From contig JBMNOI010000049.1 in the NCBI GenBank assembly GCA_050942995.1, positions 1 through 26,332 on the forward strand: DNA of 26,332 nucleotides. The letters are read 5' to 3'. Made by a program: the position numbers and the translations under genes. The DNA is from JBMNOI01 sp050942995 (GTDB taxonomy: Bacteria > Chloroflexota > Anaerolineae > UBA1429). Of the stretch, positions 7,475 through 16,344 are shown piece by piece (position 1 is the first letter of the stretch; every line of letters begins with the position of its first letter). The notes under the pieces are model-generated. The model was not told the origin of the DNA. It saw nothing but the letters and a program-made list of their open reading frames with translations, and did no database searches.

Positions 7475-10255
7475 TCATCCGATCGGCATAGCGTGACGAT
7501 TCTGCCGACGCCGGAACCATTTGTGAGCCTCTACCGCAACAAACGGAACGGAGCCCAGGATGACGGTGATGCTAATCTGTTGTAGATTCAATCCCGTCGT
7601 ATCGAACAGGTTCTGCATGAACGGAACATAGATCACGGCGAGCTGTAATGCGATAGTGAGCGCTATGGCGCCGACCAGTGGTTTATTGGAGAACAGGCCC
7701 AGTGTAAAGATCGATTCGCGGGCAGAGCGCACGACCAGGGCGTTGCCCATCTGCGAAAAGGCAAGCGTGGTGAATACCATCGTTTGCCATGTGGCGCGGG
7801 TCGAGTCGATTCGCAATCCCCATATCTGCGCCAGCAGGCTGCTTCCTCCAATGAGCAACCCCACCCACAGGAGATAGGGCCCCAGGCCACGGGCCAGCAC
7901 ACTTTCATTGGGGGGCGCCGGAGGACGCTTCATGTTGTTCGGATCTGCCGGCTCTACGCCCAGAGCCAGGGCAGGCAGGCCATCGGTGATGAGGTTGATC
8001 CAGAGCAGCTGTAATGCCGTCAACGGAACCGGAAGGCCGAGCAGCGGCGCCACCAGCATCATAAAGATTTCGCCCACATTGCACGAGATGATGTAGCGCA
8101 CGAATTTGCGAATGTTCTCATAGATCGTGCGTCCCTCTTCGATAGCGTGGACGATGGTGGCAAAATTGTCGTCCAGCAGGATCATGTCCGAAGCTTCTTT
8201 GCTCACATCGGTTCCGGTGATGCCCATCGCCACACCGATATCGGCGCGTTTGAGAGCCGGTGCATCGTTGACGCCATCGCCTGTCATGGCGACGAAATGC
8301 CCGCGGCTCTTGAGCGCCTCGACGATCTTGACCTTGTGCTCGGGGCTGACCCGGGCATATACGGCGACATCCTCGACGATGGCCTCGAGCTCTTCTACCG
8401 ACATCTGGGCGAGTTGTTGGCCGGTGATCACATGTTCCTCGCCGTTGGCATCGCTTTGCACGATTCCCAGATCGCGGGCGATGTTCAGCGCTGTGAGTGG
8501 ATGATCCCCGGTAATCATAATCGCACGGATTCCCGCTTCACGGCATTCGGCGACGGCCTGTCGCACCTCGGGGCGAGGCGGATCGATCATCCCCATCATG
8601 CCGACGAACACGAGACTTTGCTCGACTCTGCGCTCTTCCCGGGTATCGGGGATATCGTGCAGGGGTCTCATGGCGAGGCCCAGAACGCGCATGCCTCGTT
8701 CGGCCAGTTCATCGTTGCTTTCGGCGATGCGCCGGCGCCAGGCATCATCCATCGGCTCGATATGATCGACATTCCAGACCCGATCGGACACAGCCAAAAG
8801 GCTATCGACGGCCCCTTTTGTAAAGGCGATATAGGGCGCATCGGGCAAGACCTCTGCAAGGTCGTACCCATCTTTTCCCTTTGTCTGTTCGGTGATGGAG
8901 GCCGCCTTATGGATGGTCGTCATACGCTTTCGTTCCGAGGTAAAGGGAACCTCGCCGATGCGGGGCAGCCTCTCTTCCAGGTCGCTGCGCCAGAGGCCGT
9001 GTCGTGCCGCGGCGACTACCATGGCTCCCTCCGTCGGGTCGCCGATGGCACGATAGCCGCCGTCATAGCCATCATCGGGCTCGAGTGTTGCATCGCCACA
9101 CAGCGCTCCTCCCGCCAATAGAATGGCGATACCGGCATTGTTAGGATGTCCGAGGGGGGCTTCGTCGGGGCCGAGTATGGGGCCGGCAACGCGTAGTTTT
9201 TGGACGAGATCGACAGATGTGCCGGCGACATCCAGCGCTGTGACCGTCATGCGGTTCTCGGTGAGGGTGCCGGTTTTATCCGAACAGATCGCCGTAACCG
9301 AGCCCAGTGTCTCGACAGCGGGAAGCCGCCGAATGAGGGCACTGCGCCGCACCATGCGCTGGGCGCCGAGAGCCAAAGCGATGGTGACCACCGCCGGCAG
9401 CCCCTCAGGGACGGCGGCCACGGCCAGGCTGATGGCTATGATGAACGCTTCGGCCAGATCCCCTTGCTGCAGAAACACCTGCGCAAAGACGACGGCGCAT
9501 ATGCCCAGCGCGCCGAGGGCCAGCCACTTGCCCAATTCGCCCATGCGTCGCTGTAGCGGCGTCTTTTCCTCGCCCACCTCTTGCAACAGATGGGCGATAT
9601 TGCCCAGTTCTGTGCGCATGCCGGTATTGACGGCCACCGCGATTCCCCGGCCGTATACGGCGGCCGTCCCGGTGAAAACCATGTTGATGCGGTCGCCTAC
9701 GGGAAGCTCATCGCCGGACAGCGCATTCTCGACCTTGTCTACGGGCACCGACTCGCCGGTGAGGGCGGCCTCATCGACTCGCAGATTGACCGATTCGATG
9801 AGGCGGCCGTCTGCCGGAATGCGGGTGCCCGCCTCGATAAGAAACAGGTCGCCCGGGACGAGGCGAGTGGCCTCGATCTCTTGAATCCGGCCGTCGCGGC
9901 GGACACGTACGGTGGGCACCGAAAGCTGCTTGAGGGCGCTCATGGCTCGTTCGGCGCGGAATTCCTGAGTAAAGCCCAGGATCGCGTTGAGGATGACGAT
10001 AATGAGGATCATGATCGCATCGGTGGCTTCGCCGACGATAAAGGAGAGAGCTGCGGCGATGAGCAGAACGATGACCATGATCTCGGTGAACTGGCCGGCT
10101 AAAACAAGGAGAGGGTGGCGCGGAGGTCGCTCTTCGAGCTGATTGGGCCCATAACGCTCCAGGCGTTGCATCGCTTCGGCGCTATCGAGTCCGTCATGGC
10201 CCGAGCCGAGGCTTTGTAGAACATCTTCGCGGGATATGGTGTGCCATATATTCAT
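7475..10255 (-). CDS. P-type Ca2+-transporting ATPase (P2A, SERCA/PMR1-like)
   Basis: 926 residues, full length. It contains the N-terminal cation-ATPase segment, TGES actuator loop (166-169), the phosphorylation motif CSDKTGTLT (D326), nucleotide-domain KGA, and the hinge TGDGVNDAP. Ca2+ ligands of the type IIA subfamily are visible: VPEGLP in TM4 (E284), ISCNVGEIF in TM5 and INLITDGLPALALG in TM6. It should export Ca2+ from the cytoplasm, although Mn2+ is also carried by PMR1-type pumps. The start is ATG 10255, with GGAGG five bases upstream. It is transcribed alone from the minus strand, convergent with the MATE gene. Confidence 0.95.
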   Translation of the reverse strand: MNIWHTISREDVLQSLGSGHDGLDSAEAMQRLERYGPNQLEERPPRHPLLVLAGQFTEIMVIVLLIAAALSFIVGEATDAIMILIIVILNAILGFTQEFRAERAMSALKQLSVPTVRVRRDGRIQEIEATRLVPGDLFLIEAGTRIPADGRLIESVNLRVDEAALTGESVPVDKVENALSGDELPVGDRINMVFTGTAAVYGRGIAVAVNTGMRTELGNIAHLLQEVGEEKTPLQRRMGELGKWLALGALGICAVVFAQVFLQQGDLAEAFIIAISLAVAAVPEGLPAVVTIALALGAQRMVRRSALIRRLPAVETLGSVTAICSDKTGTLTENRMTVTALDVAGTSVDLVQKLRVAGPILGPDEAPLGHPNNAGIAILLAGGALCGDATLEPDDGYDGGYRAIGDPTEGAMVVAAARHGLWRSDLEERLPRIGEVPFTSERKRMTTIHKAASITEQTKGKDGYDLAEVLPDAPYIAFTKGAVDSLLAVSDRVWNVDHIEPMDDAWRRRIAESNDELAERGMRVLGLAMRPLHDIPDTREERRVEQSLVFVGMMGMIDPPRPEVRQAVAECREAGIRAIMITGDHPLTALNIARDLGIVQSDANGEEHVITGQQLAQMSVEELEAIVEDVAVYARVSPEHKVKIVEALKSRGHFVAMTGDGVNDAPALKRADIGVAMGITGTDVSKEASDMILLDDNFATIVHAIEEGRTIYENIRKFVRYIISCNVGEIFMMLVAPLLGLPVPLTALQLLWINLITDGLPALALGVEPADPNNMKRPPAPPNESVLARGLGPYLLWVGLLIGGSSLLAQIWGLRIDSTRATWQTMVFTTLAFSQMGNALVVRSARESIFTLGLFSNKPLVGAIALTIALQLAVIYVPFMQNLFDTTGLNLQQISITVILGSVPFVAVEAHKWFRRRQNRHAMPIG

Positions 10256-10346
10256 GGTTGCCTCCAGAAGTGAATGCAACCGAACCTGATCGATCACAGA
10301 TCGTTGGCCGGTGGAATGTCGGCTGCCCTTTATGCAATCATGCAAG

Positions 10347-10352
10347 ATTATA
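10347..10352 (-). promoter_or_regulatory. -10 box of the Ca2+ ATPase gene
   Basis: Perfect TATAAT on the minus strand (10347-10352), about 90 bases before the ATPase start, in an AT-rich pocket of the 206-base gap. The -35 at 17 bases is weak (TGGATT). The leader from about 10340 to 10256 shows no obvious hairpin or riboswitch. Confidence 0.5.
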
Positions 10353-10461
10353 TGTCAGATAATGACAAAAATCCAGCACGGCATTCGTATACCGGATGAG
10401 AGGGCAAAAAGCGGAAACCCTTCCTGTATAGGGGGCGCAAAAGCCATAGGGGACGGGGGGC

Positions 10462-11307
10462 TCACTCCCGTTCGACTATGGTGTTTCCCACCCATCTCAG
10501 GGGACGGATGACGCCGTGCGTGCCCATCAGATAACGGAGTGTCTTCTCGAACTGCTCTGGATCGCCGGTCGTGCAGTATACTGTCTGCCCCGATGTGGTT
10601 GTCGACCGCAGCAACCCTTCGCGGATGAGGACCCGTTCGGTCTGGCGGGCGATGGCATCGCTGGGTTCGATGATCTGCACATCGTCCCCCGCAATGCGTC
10701 GTATGGCGGGGATTACAAAGGGGTAGTGGGTACAGCCGAGGACGAGAACATCGGCGCCGGCCTCCAGCAACGGAGGGACACAATCTTGCAGCAGAGCGCG
10801 CGTTTCAGGGCCGTCGAGATCGCCCGCCTCGATGCGCTCGACCAAGCCATTGCAGATGCGCGAGATGACCCGTGTTCCGGCGGCAAATTGGGCCACAACT
10901 TCCTGATAGAGTCGTCCGTTAAAGGTGGTAGGGGTGGCCAGAACACCCACCACGCCGCTGGTGGTGAGCTGTGCAGCGGGCTTGACGGCAGGTACGATAC
11001 CGACGAAAGAGATTTGGGAAAACGTCTCGCGCAGATGAGCCAGGGCCGCTGCCGAGGCTGTATTACAGGCGACGACGATCAGTTTCGCGCCCTTGGCGAT
11101 AAGGTAATGGGTGATGGCAACACTCAATTCGCGAATCTCATCCTCGGCCCGCGGGCCATACGGGCAGTTTGCTCCGTCGGCCAGGTACAAAAAATCCTCG
11201 CCCGGAAAACGGGCATGCAGTGCGCGCAATACCGAAAGACCGCCCACACCCGAATCGAACACGCCAATCGGGCCGGATGCATGGGGGGAGGTCGGTAGAT
11301 CGTTCAT
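10462..11307 (-). CDS. murI: Glutamate racemase
   Basis: 281 residues, the usual length for MurI. It converts L-glutamate to D-glutamate for peptidoglycan stem peptides. Diagnostic elements are GVFDSGVGG with the catalytic-site Asp (D18), the first catalytic cysteine in VACNTAS (C81) and the second in GCTHYP (C192). The start is ATG 11307, preceded by GAGAGGA; the open frame extends upstream but without a ribosome binding site. It is the last gene of a minus-strand run, 97 bases after the Nudix-GNAT gene. It supports a peptidoglycan-containing cell, in line with the L,D-transpeptidase further on. Confidence 0.95.
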   Translation of the reverse strand: MNDLPTSPHASGPIGVFDSGVGGLSVLRALHARFPGEDFLYLADGANCPYGPRAEDEIRELSVAITHYLIAKGAKLIVVACNTASAAALAHLRETFSQISFVGIVPAVKPAAQLTTSGVVGVLATPTTFNGRLYQEVVAQFAAGTRVISRICNGLVERIEAGDLDGPETRALLQDCVPPLLEAGADVLVLGCTHYPFVIPAIRRIAGDDVQIIEPSDAIARQTERVLIREGLLRSTTTSGQTVYCTTGDPEQFEKTLRYLMGTHGVIRPLRWVGNTIVERE

Positions 11308-11404
11308 GATAGATCCTCTCAAGCCGTAGCGAACTCTTGCTCCACAAGCGGAATCAGCCGACGATGGGGGCAGCCCCAACGGATTCCATGTCGAGTGTGC
11401 CGGG

Positions 11405-12379
11405 TCAACCGCCTGATGGCAAGCGCCGACACAGGCGCGCGTGCCCCGGCGCCTGATCGGACTCGTAGCCACATACGGCAAAGCCGTTTCTCAGGTAAAA
11501 GGCCATGCCGGGATCATTGGCGGATACTCTGGTCATCAGCATCACGGCGCCTCTGGATCGTGCCATTTGCTCTGTTCGGGCGAGCAACCTTCCGCCGACG
11601 CCCCAACGACGGTACTCTGGTCGCACATACAGATCATGGATATGCACGCCGTGGATTCCGTGGTGGCTATAGCGGCAGACCCCGATAACGCCGCGTCCGA
11701 CCCGCCCCTCGGCCGTTATGCCCTCACGGGCAACGATCATTCCGGCGCTTTTTTGCCGAACGGTTGTTTCCGTCTCGGGCAGGCTATATCTACCCCAGGA
11801 GGTCTCTTCCGTCAAACCGGCATCCTGTATGAGGCGAAGGGCGGCCTCGATCTCGGCGGGTGTGGCCTCTCCGTATGTGACGGTGCGAACTCGAGCCCAT
11901 TGGGTCAACGCTTGACGATGAGTGGCAAAGGCAATCTGACGAGGCAGGGCGTCGGGTGCGAAAAAGCGCGCCTCTGTGGCATCGTCTCCTGCGACAGGCT
12001 CCCCCTGCTCAATGTGCGCGGCGTACAGAATCAGCACCCCTCCGGGAGAATCCTCTTCGCTAAAGGCATAGACATCCAGCAGATCATCGAGTGCGACGCG
12101 CACTCCGGTCTCCTCCAGCGTTTCGCGCACCGCCGTCTCTTCAGGTCTCTCACCGGCCTCGGCATACCCGGCCGGCAGCCCCCACTGTCCCTCGCCCGGC
12201 GGCGCACCACGACGAACCAGCAATACCCGACCGTGATGGTCGACCAGCGTGCCCGCCGCAACAATGGGGTTGACATAATGTATATACCCACAACGAGGGC
12301 AGACCGGCCGAAGCCGGTCGTCTACCTTTTGACTCTCCAGCGGTGTGCCGCAGCGCAGGCAAAACCGTGCATTGAGCAT
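11405..12379 (-). CDS. Nudix hydrolase fused to GNAT acetyltransferase
   Basis: 324 residues with three parts. An N-terminal zinc ribbon (C7, C10, C27, C30) is of the kind seen in NudC-like Nudix enzymes. The Nudix domain has a full Nudix box at about 71-93 (G-x5-E-x5-ETAVRETLEETGV), which binds Mg2+ and cleaves nucleoside diphosphate derivatives. The C-terminal half (about 180-320) is a GNAT N-acetyltransferase with the acetyl-CoA loop RRWGVGGRLL and a downstream AFYLRNGF motif. The start is ATG 12379, with AGGAG five bases upstream. It is 24 bases downstream of the aldo/keto reductase gene, probably in the same operon. Both domains look intact; the physiological substrates are unknown. Confidence 0.9.
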   Translation of the reverse strand: MLNARFCLRCGTPLESQKVDDRLRPVCPRCGYIHYVNPIVAAGTLVDHHGRVLLVRRGAPPGEGQWGLPAGYAEAGERPEETAVRETLEETGVRVALDDLLDVYAFSEEDSPGGVLILYAAHIEQGEPVAGDDATEARFFAPDALPRQIAFATHRQALTQWARVRTVTYGEATPAEIEAALRLIQDAGLTEETSWGRYSLPETETTVRQKSAGMIVAREGITAEGRVGRGVIGVCRYSHHGIHGVHIHDLYVRPEYRRWGVGGRLLARTEQMARSRGAVMLMTRVSANDPGMAFYLRNGFAVCGYESDQAPGHARLCRRLPSGG

Positions 12380-12403
12380 GACCACTCCTGACGGGATAAC
12401 ACG

Positions 12404-13387
12404 CTATATGTCGCGATCGTATACGGGGTCGTTTCCCACCCAGCGCCCGGAAGGAATCGCCGGAATGCTACCGCGCTCCTCGGGAGTCAGCGAGATATCC
12501 AGGCCGCCCAGCGTATCATCCAGTTGCTCCAGATTGCGCGCGCCGACGATGGGGCAGGTGACGCGTCGCTCTCCCAACACCCAGGCCAGCGCGAGCCGGG
12601 CCGCTGTGATTCCCCGATCCTTTGCCGCCTGTACAAACGCCTCGACAATATCCATCGCCTGATCGGTATAGTAGCGCTCGTAATAGGATCCGAACGCCTC
12701 CAGGCGGGCTCCTGTGGGCATGGCTTCATCGCGCTTGTACTTGCCGGTGAGCATTCCGCCGGCAAGAGGATTGTACGTAATGACCCCCAGCCCCTCTTCC
12801 TCGCACAGCGGGAGTATCTCGTTTTCGATGCTGCGATTCAGTGCATTATAGATGGGCTGAATGCTGATGAACCGCGACCAAAGGTGCTCGTCGGCGAGAT
12901 GAAGGTACTTGCATAACTGCCAGCCGGTTAGGTTCGAGCAGCCGATATAGCGAACCTTACCCCACCGCACGAGGTCGTTCAATGCCTCCAGCGTCTCTTC
13001 CACAGGGGTGTCGGGATCCCACCGGTGGATCTGGTACAGATCGATGACATCGGTTTGCAGACGCTTGAGGCTGGCATCGACTGCCCGATGGATATGCAAC
13101 CGTGACAGGCCGCCGTCGTTTGGACCGGGGCCCATGACGCCGTAGACTTTGGTCGCCAGAACAACCTTGTCGCGGGCGTCGCGCTGTTTCAACCAGCGAC
13201 CGACAATCTCTTCGGCGCCGCCCGTCGAATAGGCATCGGCGGTATCCAAAAAGTTGCCGCCCAGATCGATATAGCGGTCCATGATCTTGAACGATGTCTC
13301 TTCATCCGCTTCGCGGCCAAAGGTCATGGTTCCCAGACAGGCACGCGCTACCTTGAGGCCCGATTTTCCCAGTCTTGTGTACTCCAC
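12404..13387 (-). CDS. Aldo/keto reductase
   Basis: 327 residues, an (alpha/beta)8 NADPH-dependent oxidoreductase. The catalytic tetrad is visible as D48 and Y53 (FLDTADAYS), K80 (ATKVYG) and H121 (DLYQIHRWD). The cofactor-binding end has the usual VGARNLEQLDDTLGGLDI segment. The sequence resembles the bacterial YajO/PhpF-like group that reduces sugar aldehydes and related carbonyls. The start is GTG 13387, with GGAG seven bases upstream. It lies 119 bases after the phosphodiesterase gene and 24 before the Nudix-GNAT gene, all on the minus strand. The specific substrate is undetermined. Confidence 0.92.
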   Translation of the reverse strand: MEYTRLGKSGLKVARACLGTMTFGREADEETSFKIMDRYIDLGGNFLDTADAYSTGGAEEIVGRWLKQRDARDKVVLATKVYGVMGPGPNDGGLSRLHIHRAVDASLKRLQTDVIDLYQIHRWDPDTPVEETLEALNDLVRWGKVRYIGCSNLTGWQLCKYLHLADEHLWSRFISIQPIYNALNRSIENEILPLCEEEGLGVITYNPLAGGMLTGKYKRDEAMPTGARLEAFGSYYERYYTDQAMDIVEAFVQAAKDRGITAARLALAWVLGERRVTCPIVGARNLEQLDDTLGGLDISLTPEERGSIPAIPSGRWVGNDPVYDRDI

Positions 13388-13506
13388 GGTCTTGCTCCTT
13401 TCATGAGACCGATGGGCAAGCATCTCAACCTGAACGAGCCCGATCTTTTTGATGCGAACGGCGACATGTGTCGTCCCGTTTCAACTCCGGTCACCGTTTA
13501 CGTCAC

Positions 13507-14817
13507 TCATGCGTCCAATCGGACGGCCAGCCAGGGCACCAGCATCTCCTCGGCGTTGAGCCCTCCGTGCCGTCCTTTGAGGACGAATCGCAGTTCCTGC
13601 CGATCCAGATAGTGCTGACCGCTGGGAATGACGCAGAAATGCCCCAGCCGCACCAGCGATTCGCGCCATGGGCGCCCCTCACCAAAAAGGCCGGCCTCGA
13701 CGACCTCCCGTGAGGGCTTGACCGTATAATTTGGCCCCAGAGTGTATTGTAGCGCTTGCCGGGTTGCATTATCCTCACCCGCTATACAATGGAGGTATGC
13801 GGCCCGTGCTTCACCGCTAAAGGGAATGAGCAACTCGTGCTGAAAGATGGGATCATTATCTGTATCGTGAGCCATCTCGGGCGGAGAATCGATAAACCCG
13901 TGGTCGGCGCACATGACCAGAAGCGTGTCACGGCGCATCTCCGGCGTCAGCCGGGAGATGAAATGACGTTCACATGCCTCGGTGACGAGTTGATACTGGC
14001 TCTCCCATATTCCTCCGCCCGAGCCGTACGCGTGCGCGGCCGAATCGATACCGCCCCAGTAGACCAGGATGACGTTTCGTTCATGGCGATGTCGCTCCAG
14101 CGCCTGCTGTGTCGCCTGCCACATGCCCTCTACATCGGCATACCCCAGCATCTCACCGAATCCCCGGTAGGAGATGCGGGTCAGCGCGCCACGGATATAC
14201 TGGGCCGCGACGAGGGCGGTGGTCGCTATGCCACTATCCTCCAGCATGGAGCCCAGCGCCGGCACCGGCAACACCCTTTCGGGCACCAGGCCCCATTCCA
14301 GCAGCGTCTCCTGACATTCGGCCAGGGCGGGCTTGAGGGCCAGCATCTGTGTGAGCACGCCATACTCGCGCATCCAGACCTGATAGCCCAGGTATCCATG
14401 GGCGATGGGTTCGGCGCCCGTCATCAACGAGGCCAGCGCCGTGGCTGTGGTGGATGGGAACACAGAGGTCATCGGTAGGAGCATGCCCTGTCGGGCGAAT
14501 CGCGCCCAGAGCCCCTCGGGTTCATCGGTGAGCTTTTGGGTGAGCTGCAGATAACCCAGTGCATCGAGGACAACCAATACGATGTGGCGCACACCCTCGG
14601 CCAGTGGCTGCCAGTATGCTGGGGCGAGCGGTGGCGCGATACCGGGGGCCCCCTTGCCGCCCAGAATCTTGAGCAGTGTAGCCGGCACATTGGCCAGCGA
14701 ATGTCCCCGATAATGGGGCAACACAAAGCCGGCGGCGGCATTGTCGGTAAAGACCGTCGGCGCCTTGCGTTCTCGCAACGCGCGCTCTAGCGCCTGAGCA
14801 TCGGCCGATCCTTCCAT
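13507..14817 (-). CDS. Alkaline-phosphatase-fold phosphodiesterase (type I phosphodiesterase/nucleotide pyrophosphatase family)
   Basis: 436 residues. The two-metal active site of the alkaline phosphatase superfamily is readable in order: first metal-binding Asp in VVLDALG (D85), the nucleophilic Thr in SVFPSTTATAL (T123 or T124), GGIDSAAHAYG, CADHGFID and a late GRHGG histidine. There is no signal peptide and no membrane segment, so it probably acts in the cytoplasm. Substrates in this family include nucleotides, phospholipids and phosphonates; none can be assigned. The start is ATG 14817, with GAGAGGA upstream. It is the first gene of the minus-strand run that continues with the aldo/keto reductase, Nudix-GNAT and murI. 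Confidence 0.87.
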   Translation of the reverse strand: MEGSADAQALERALRERKAPTVFTDNAAAGFVLPHYRGHSLANVPATLLKILGGKGAPGIAPPLAPAYWQPLAEGVRHIVLVVLDALGYLQLTQKLTDEPEGLWARFARQGMLLPMTSVFPSTTATALASLMTGAEPIAHGYLGYQVWMREYGVLTQMLALKPALAECQETLLEWGLVPERVLPVPALGSMLEDSGIATTALVAAQYIRGALTRISYRGFGEMLGYADVEGMWQATQQALERHRHERNVILVYWGGIDSAAHAYGSGGGIWESQYQLVTEACERHFISRLTPEMRRDTLLVMCADHGFIDSPPEMAHDTDNDPIFQHELLIPFSGEARAAYLHCIAGEDNATRQALQYTLGPNYTVKPSREVVEAGLFGEGRPWRESLVRLGHFCVIPSGQHYLDRQELRFVLKGRHGGLNAEEMLVPWLAVRLDA

Positions 14818-14935
14818 AGAGATCCTCTCCCAGATCAAGAACATACGGGGCAGCCCCGGCTGATGGTTCCGATCATTGCCGGGAATCGATTTCTACCCGA
14901 CACCGGTCAAACAGGCCGTTCTGTCGCGGCTCGTT

Positions 14936-14952
14936 TTGACTCTTACAGTCAA
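14936..14952. promoter_or_regulatory. Candidate operator palindrome TTGACT-N5-AGTCAA
   Basis: Perfect 6-bp inverted repeat with a five-base centre. It is centred on 14944, the predicted transcription start of the minus-strand operon, and overlaps two bases of its -10 box. A further TTGACC half-site on the minus strand lies at 14905-14910. The position fits a repressor site; the regulator is not in the window. Confidence 0.45.
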
Positions 14953-14979
14953 TGTAACATATTCAGGAGAGCGTGCCAA
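14951..14979 (-). promoter_or_regulatory. Probable promoter of the phosphodiesterase-AKR-Nudix/GNAT-murI operon
   Basis: On the minus strand TTGGCA (14974-14979) and TACATT (14951-14956) are separated by 17 bases. Predicted start near 14944 gives a leader of about 127 bases. It is divergent from the promoter at 15001-15029. Confidence 0.5.
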
Positions 14980-15000
14980 TGCGTTGCGGTCTCGTAGCGC

Positions 15001-15029
15001 TTGGCTGCGGAGGCAGAAGCGTCTATAAT
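15001..15029 (+). promoter_or_regulatory. Promoter of the Gfo/Idh/MocA gene
   Basis: TTGGCT (15001-15006), a 17-base spacer and a perfect TATAAT (15024-15029). Predicted start is near 15036, about 46 bases before the ATG at 15082. Confidence 0.72.
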
Positions 15030-15081
15030 GCCCGCATGGCATTGGCATTATCGGGAGAAATCAACCATCGGAGGGCATGAT

Positions 15082-16224
15082 ATGGCACCAATACGCTATG
15101 GAATCATCGGGGCCGGGGGAATGGGCAGCGGTCATGCCCGCACCATGCAGCAGATTGAAGAATGTGTGCTCGCGGCCGTATGCGACATTGTCCCTGAGGT
15201 GGCCAACACCGTCGGCGAAGAGTTCAACGTGCCTTTTTGCACCGATTATCGAGAGCTGATCGACCGGAACGACGTGGACGCCGTGATTGTGGCAACGCCG
15301 CACTATTTCCATCCCGAGATCGCCATCTATGCCATGGAAAAGGGCAAGCCGGTCATATCGGAAAAGCCCATCGCCGTGACCGTATCGGGCGCCGATGCCA
15401 TGGTCGAGGCCGCTCAGCGTACCGGGGTGCCCTTTGCCGTGATGCACCAGACCCGCGCCGAGCCGGTGTGGCGCGCGGCGGGCAAACTGGTGAAAGAAGG
15501 TCGACTGGGCGAGATCTATCGCACCATGCTGGTATACGCCGATTTTCGTAGCCAGGCGTATTATAACTCGGCCGGCTGGCGGGCTACCTGGGCCGGTGAG
15601 GGCGGTGGGGTACTCATCAATCAGGCGCCGCACTCGATCGATCGATTCATGTGGTTGGGTGGATTACCCTGCAAGGTGACGGCCTATACGGCGACCAAGA
15701 GCCACAAGATCGAAGTGGAGGATGTGGCCTCGGCCATGCTCGAATATCCCAACGGTGCGGTGGGTTACATGTACTGTTCGACCAACGAATCGCCCACCAC
15801 CGAGTTGATGGAGCTCTCCGGCGAAAAGGGGAAACTACAGGTCATCGGCCGTACGCTTCGCTTCTGGGAGATCCCGCAGGGAGTGCGCGGCTTTTCGGAT
15901 AGCTCGACAGAGATGTGGGCACATCCTGAGGTGAATGAGGTCGAGGTCGAGATCCCCGATGCCGAATCGGGGCACCTGGCTATCATTCGCAACATGGCGC
16001 GCCACCTGCTCTACGGCGAGGAATTGCTGGCGCCGGGTGTGGACGGACGCGATACGGTCGAGATGATCAACGCCATGATCCTCTCCGGCCATACCGGCAA
16101 GTCCGTCGAGATTCCGGTCTGTCGGGAAACGTATGATGCGTTCCTCAAGGAATTGATCGAGTCATCGAAACCCAAAGATATGACCGGTCCCGATCGGCGC
16201 GTAACGGATGACGTGCATCACTGA
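15082..16224 (+). CDS. Gfo/Idh/MocA family oxidoreductase
   Basis: 380 residues, NAD(P)-dependent sugar or inositol dehydrogenase family. The N-terminal Rossmann domain begins with GIIGAGGMGSG (residues 7-17). The conserved EKP (E94-K95-P96) and the catalytic H-x-x-D pair (H184, D187 in NQAPHSIDR) are present, followed by the large beta-sheet substrate domain. Members oxidise hydroxyl groups on sugars, inositols and related cyclic compounds, or start redox-assisted glycoside cleavage. The start is ATG 15082, with GGAGG seven bases upstream. It is the first gene of a plus-strand group with a UroD-family protein and an OYE-type reductase. Confidence 0.92.
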   Translation: MAPIRYGIIGAGGMGSGHARTMQQIEECVLAAVCDIVPEVANTVGEEFNVPFCTDYRELIDRNDVDAVIVATPHYFHPEIAIYAMEKGKPVISEKPIAVTVSGADAMVEAAQRTGVPFAVMHQTRAEPVWRAAGKLVKEGRLGEIYRTMLVYADFRSQAYYNSAGWRATWAGEGGGVLINQAPHSIDRFMWLGGLPCKVTAYTATKSHKIEVEDVASAMLEYPNGAVGYMYCSTNESPTTELMELSGEKGKLQVIGRTLRFWEIPQGVRGFSDSSTEMWAHPEVNEVEVEIPDAESGHLAIIRNMARHLLYGEELLAPGVDGRDTVEMINAMILSGHTGKSVEIPVCRETYDAFLKELIESSKPKDMTGPDRRVTDDVHH

Positions 16225-16251
16225 CAGAATGCAGGTGAGTGATGAATCGTG

Positions 16252-16285
16252 TGGGGCGCTCGATGATGAGCGCCCCATCTGTTTT
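16252..16285 (+). terminator. Intrinsic terminator (possibly partial) after the Gfo/Idh/MocA gene
   Basis: A 10-bp stem, TGGGGCGCTC (16252-16261) with GAGCGCCCCA (16268-16277), six-base loop, then TCTGTTTT. No good promoter is seen between it and the next gene at 16345, so it may work as an incomplete terminator that lowers expression of the downstream genes. Confidence 0.75.
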
Positions 16286-16344
16286 CCAAAGACAGGCAGA
16301 GCCAGGATGACGATCCGTCACCGGATATAGACCGGAGGAGTACT

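Noticed and set aside
8147..9121. A 324-residue plus-strand open frame opposite the Ca2+ ATPase
   Set aside because: Antisense shadow of the conserved phosphorylation and nucleotide domains; no ribosome binding site or recognisable domain.
10406..10424. Possible terminator after murI (GGAA/TTCC stem with a T5 run on the minus strand)
   Set aside because: The stem is only four base pairs, too weak to claim as a terminator.
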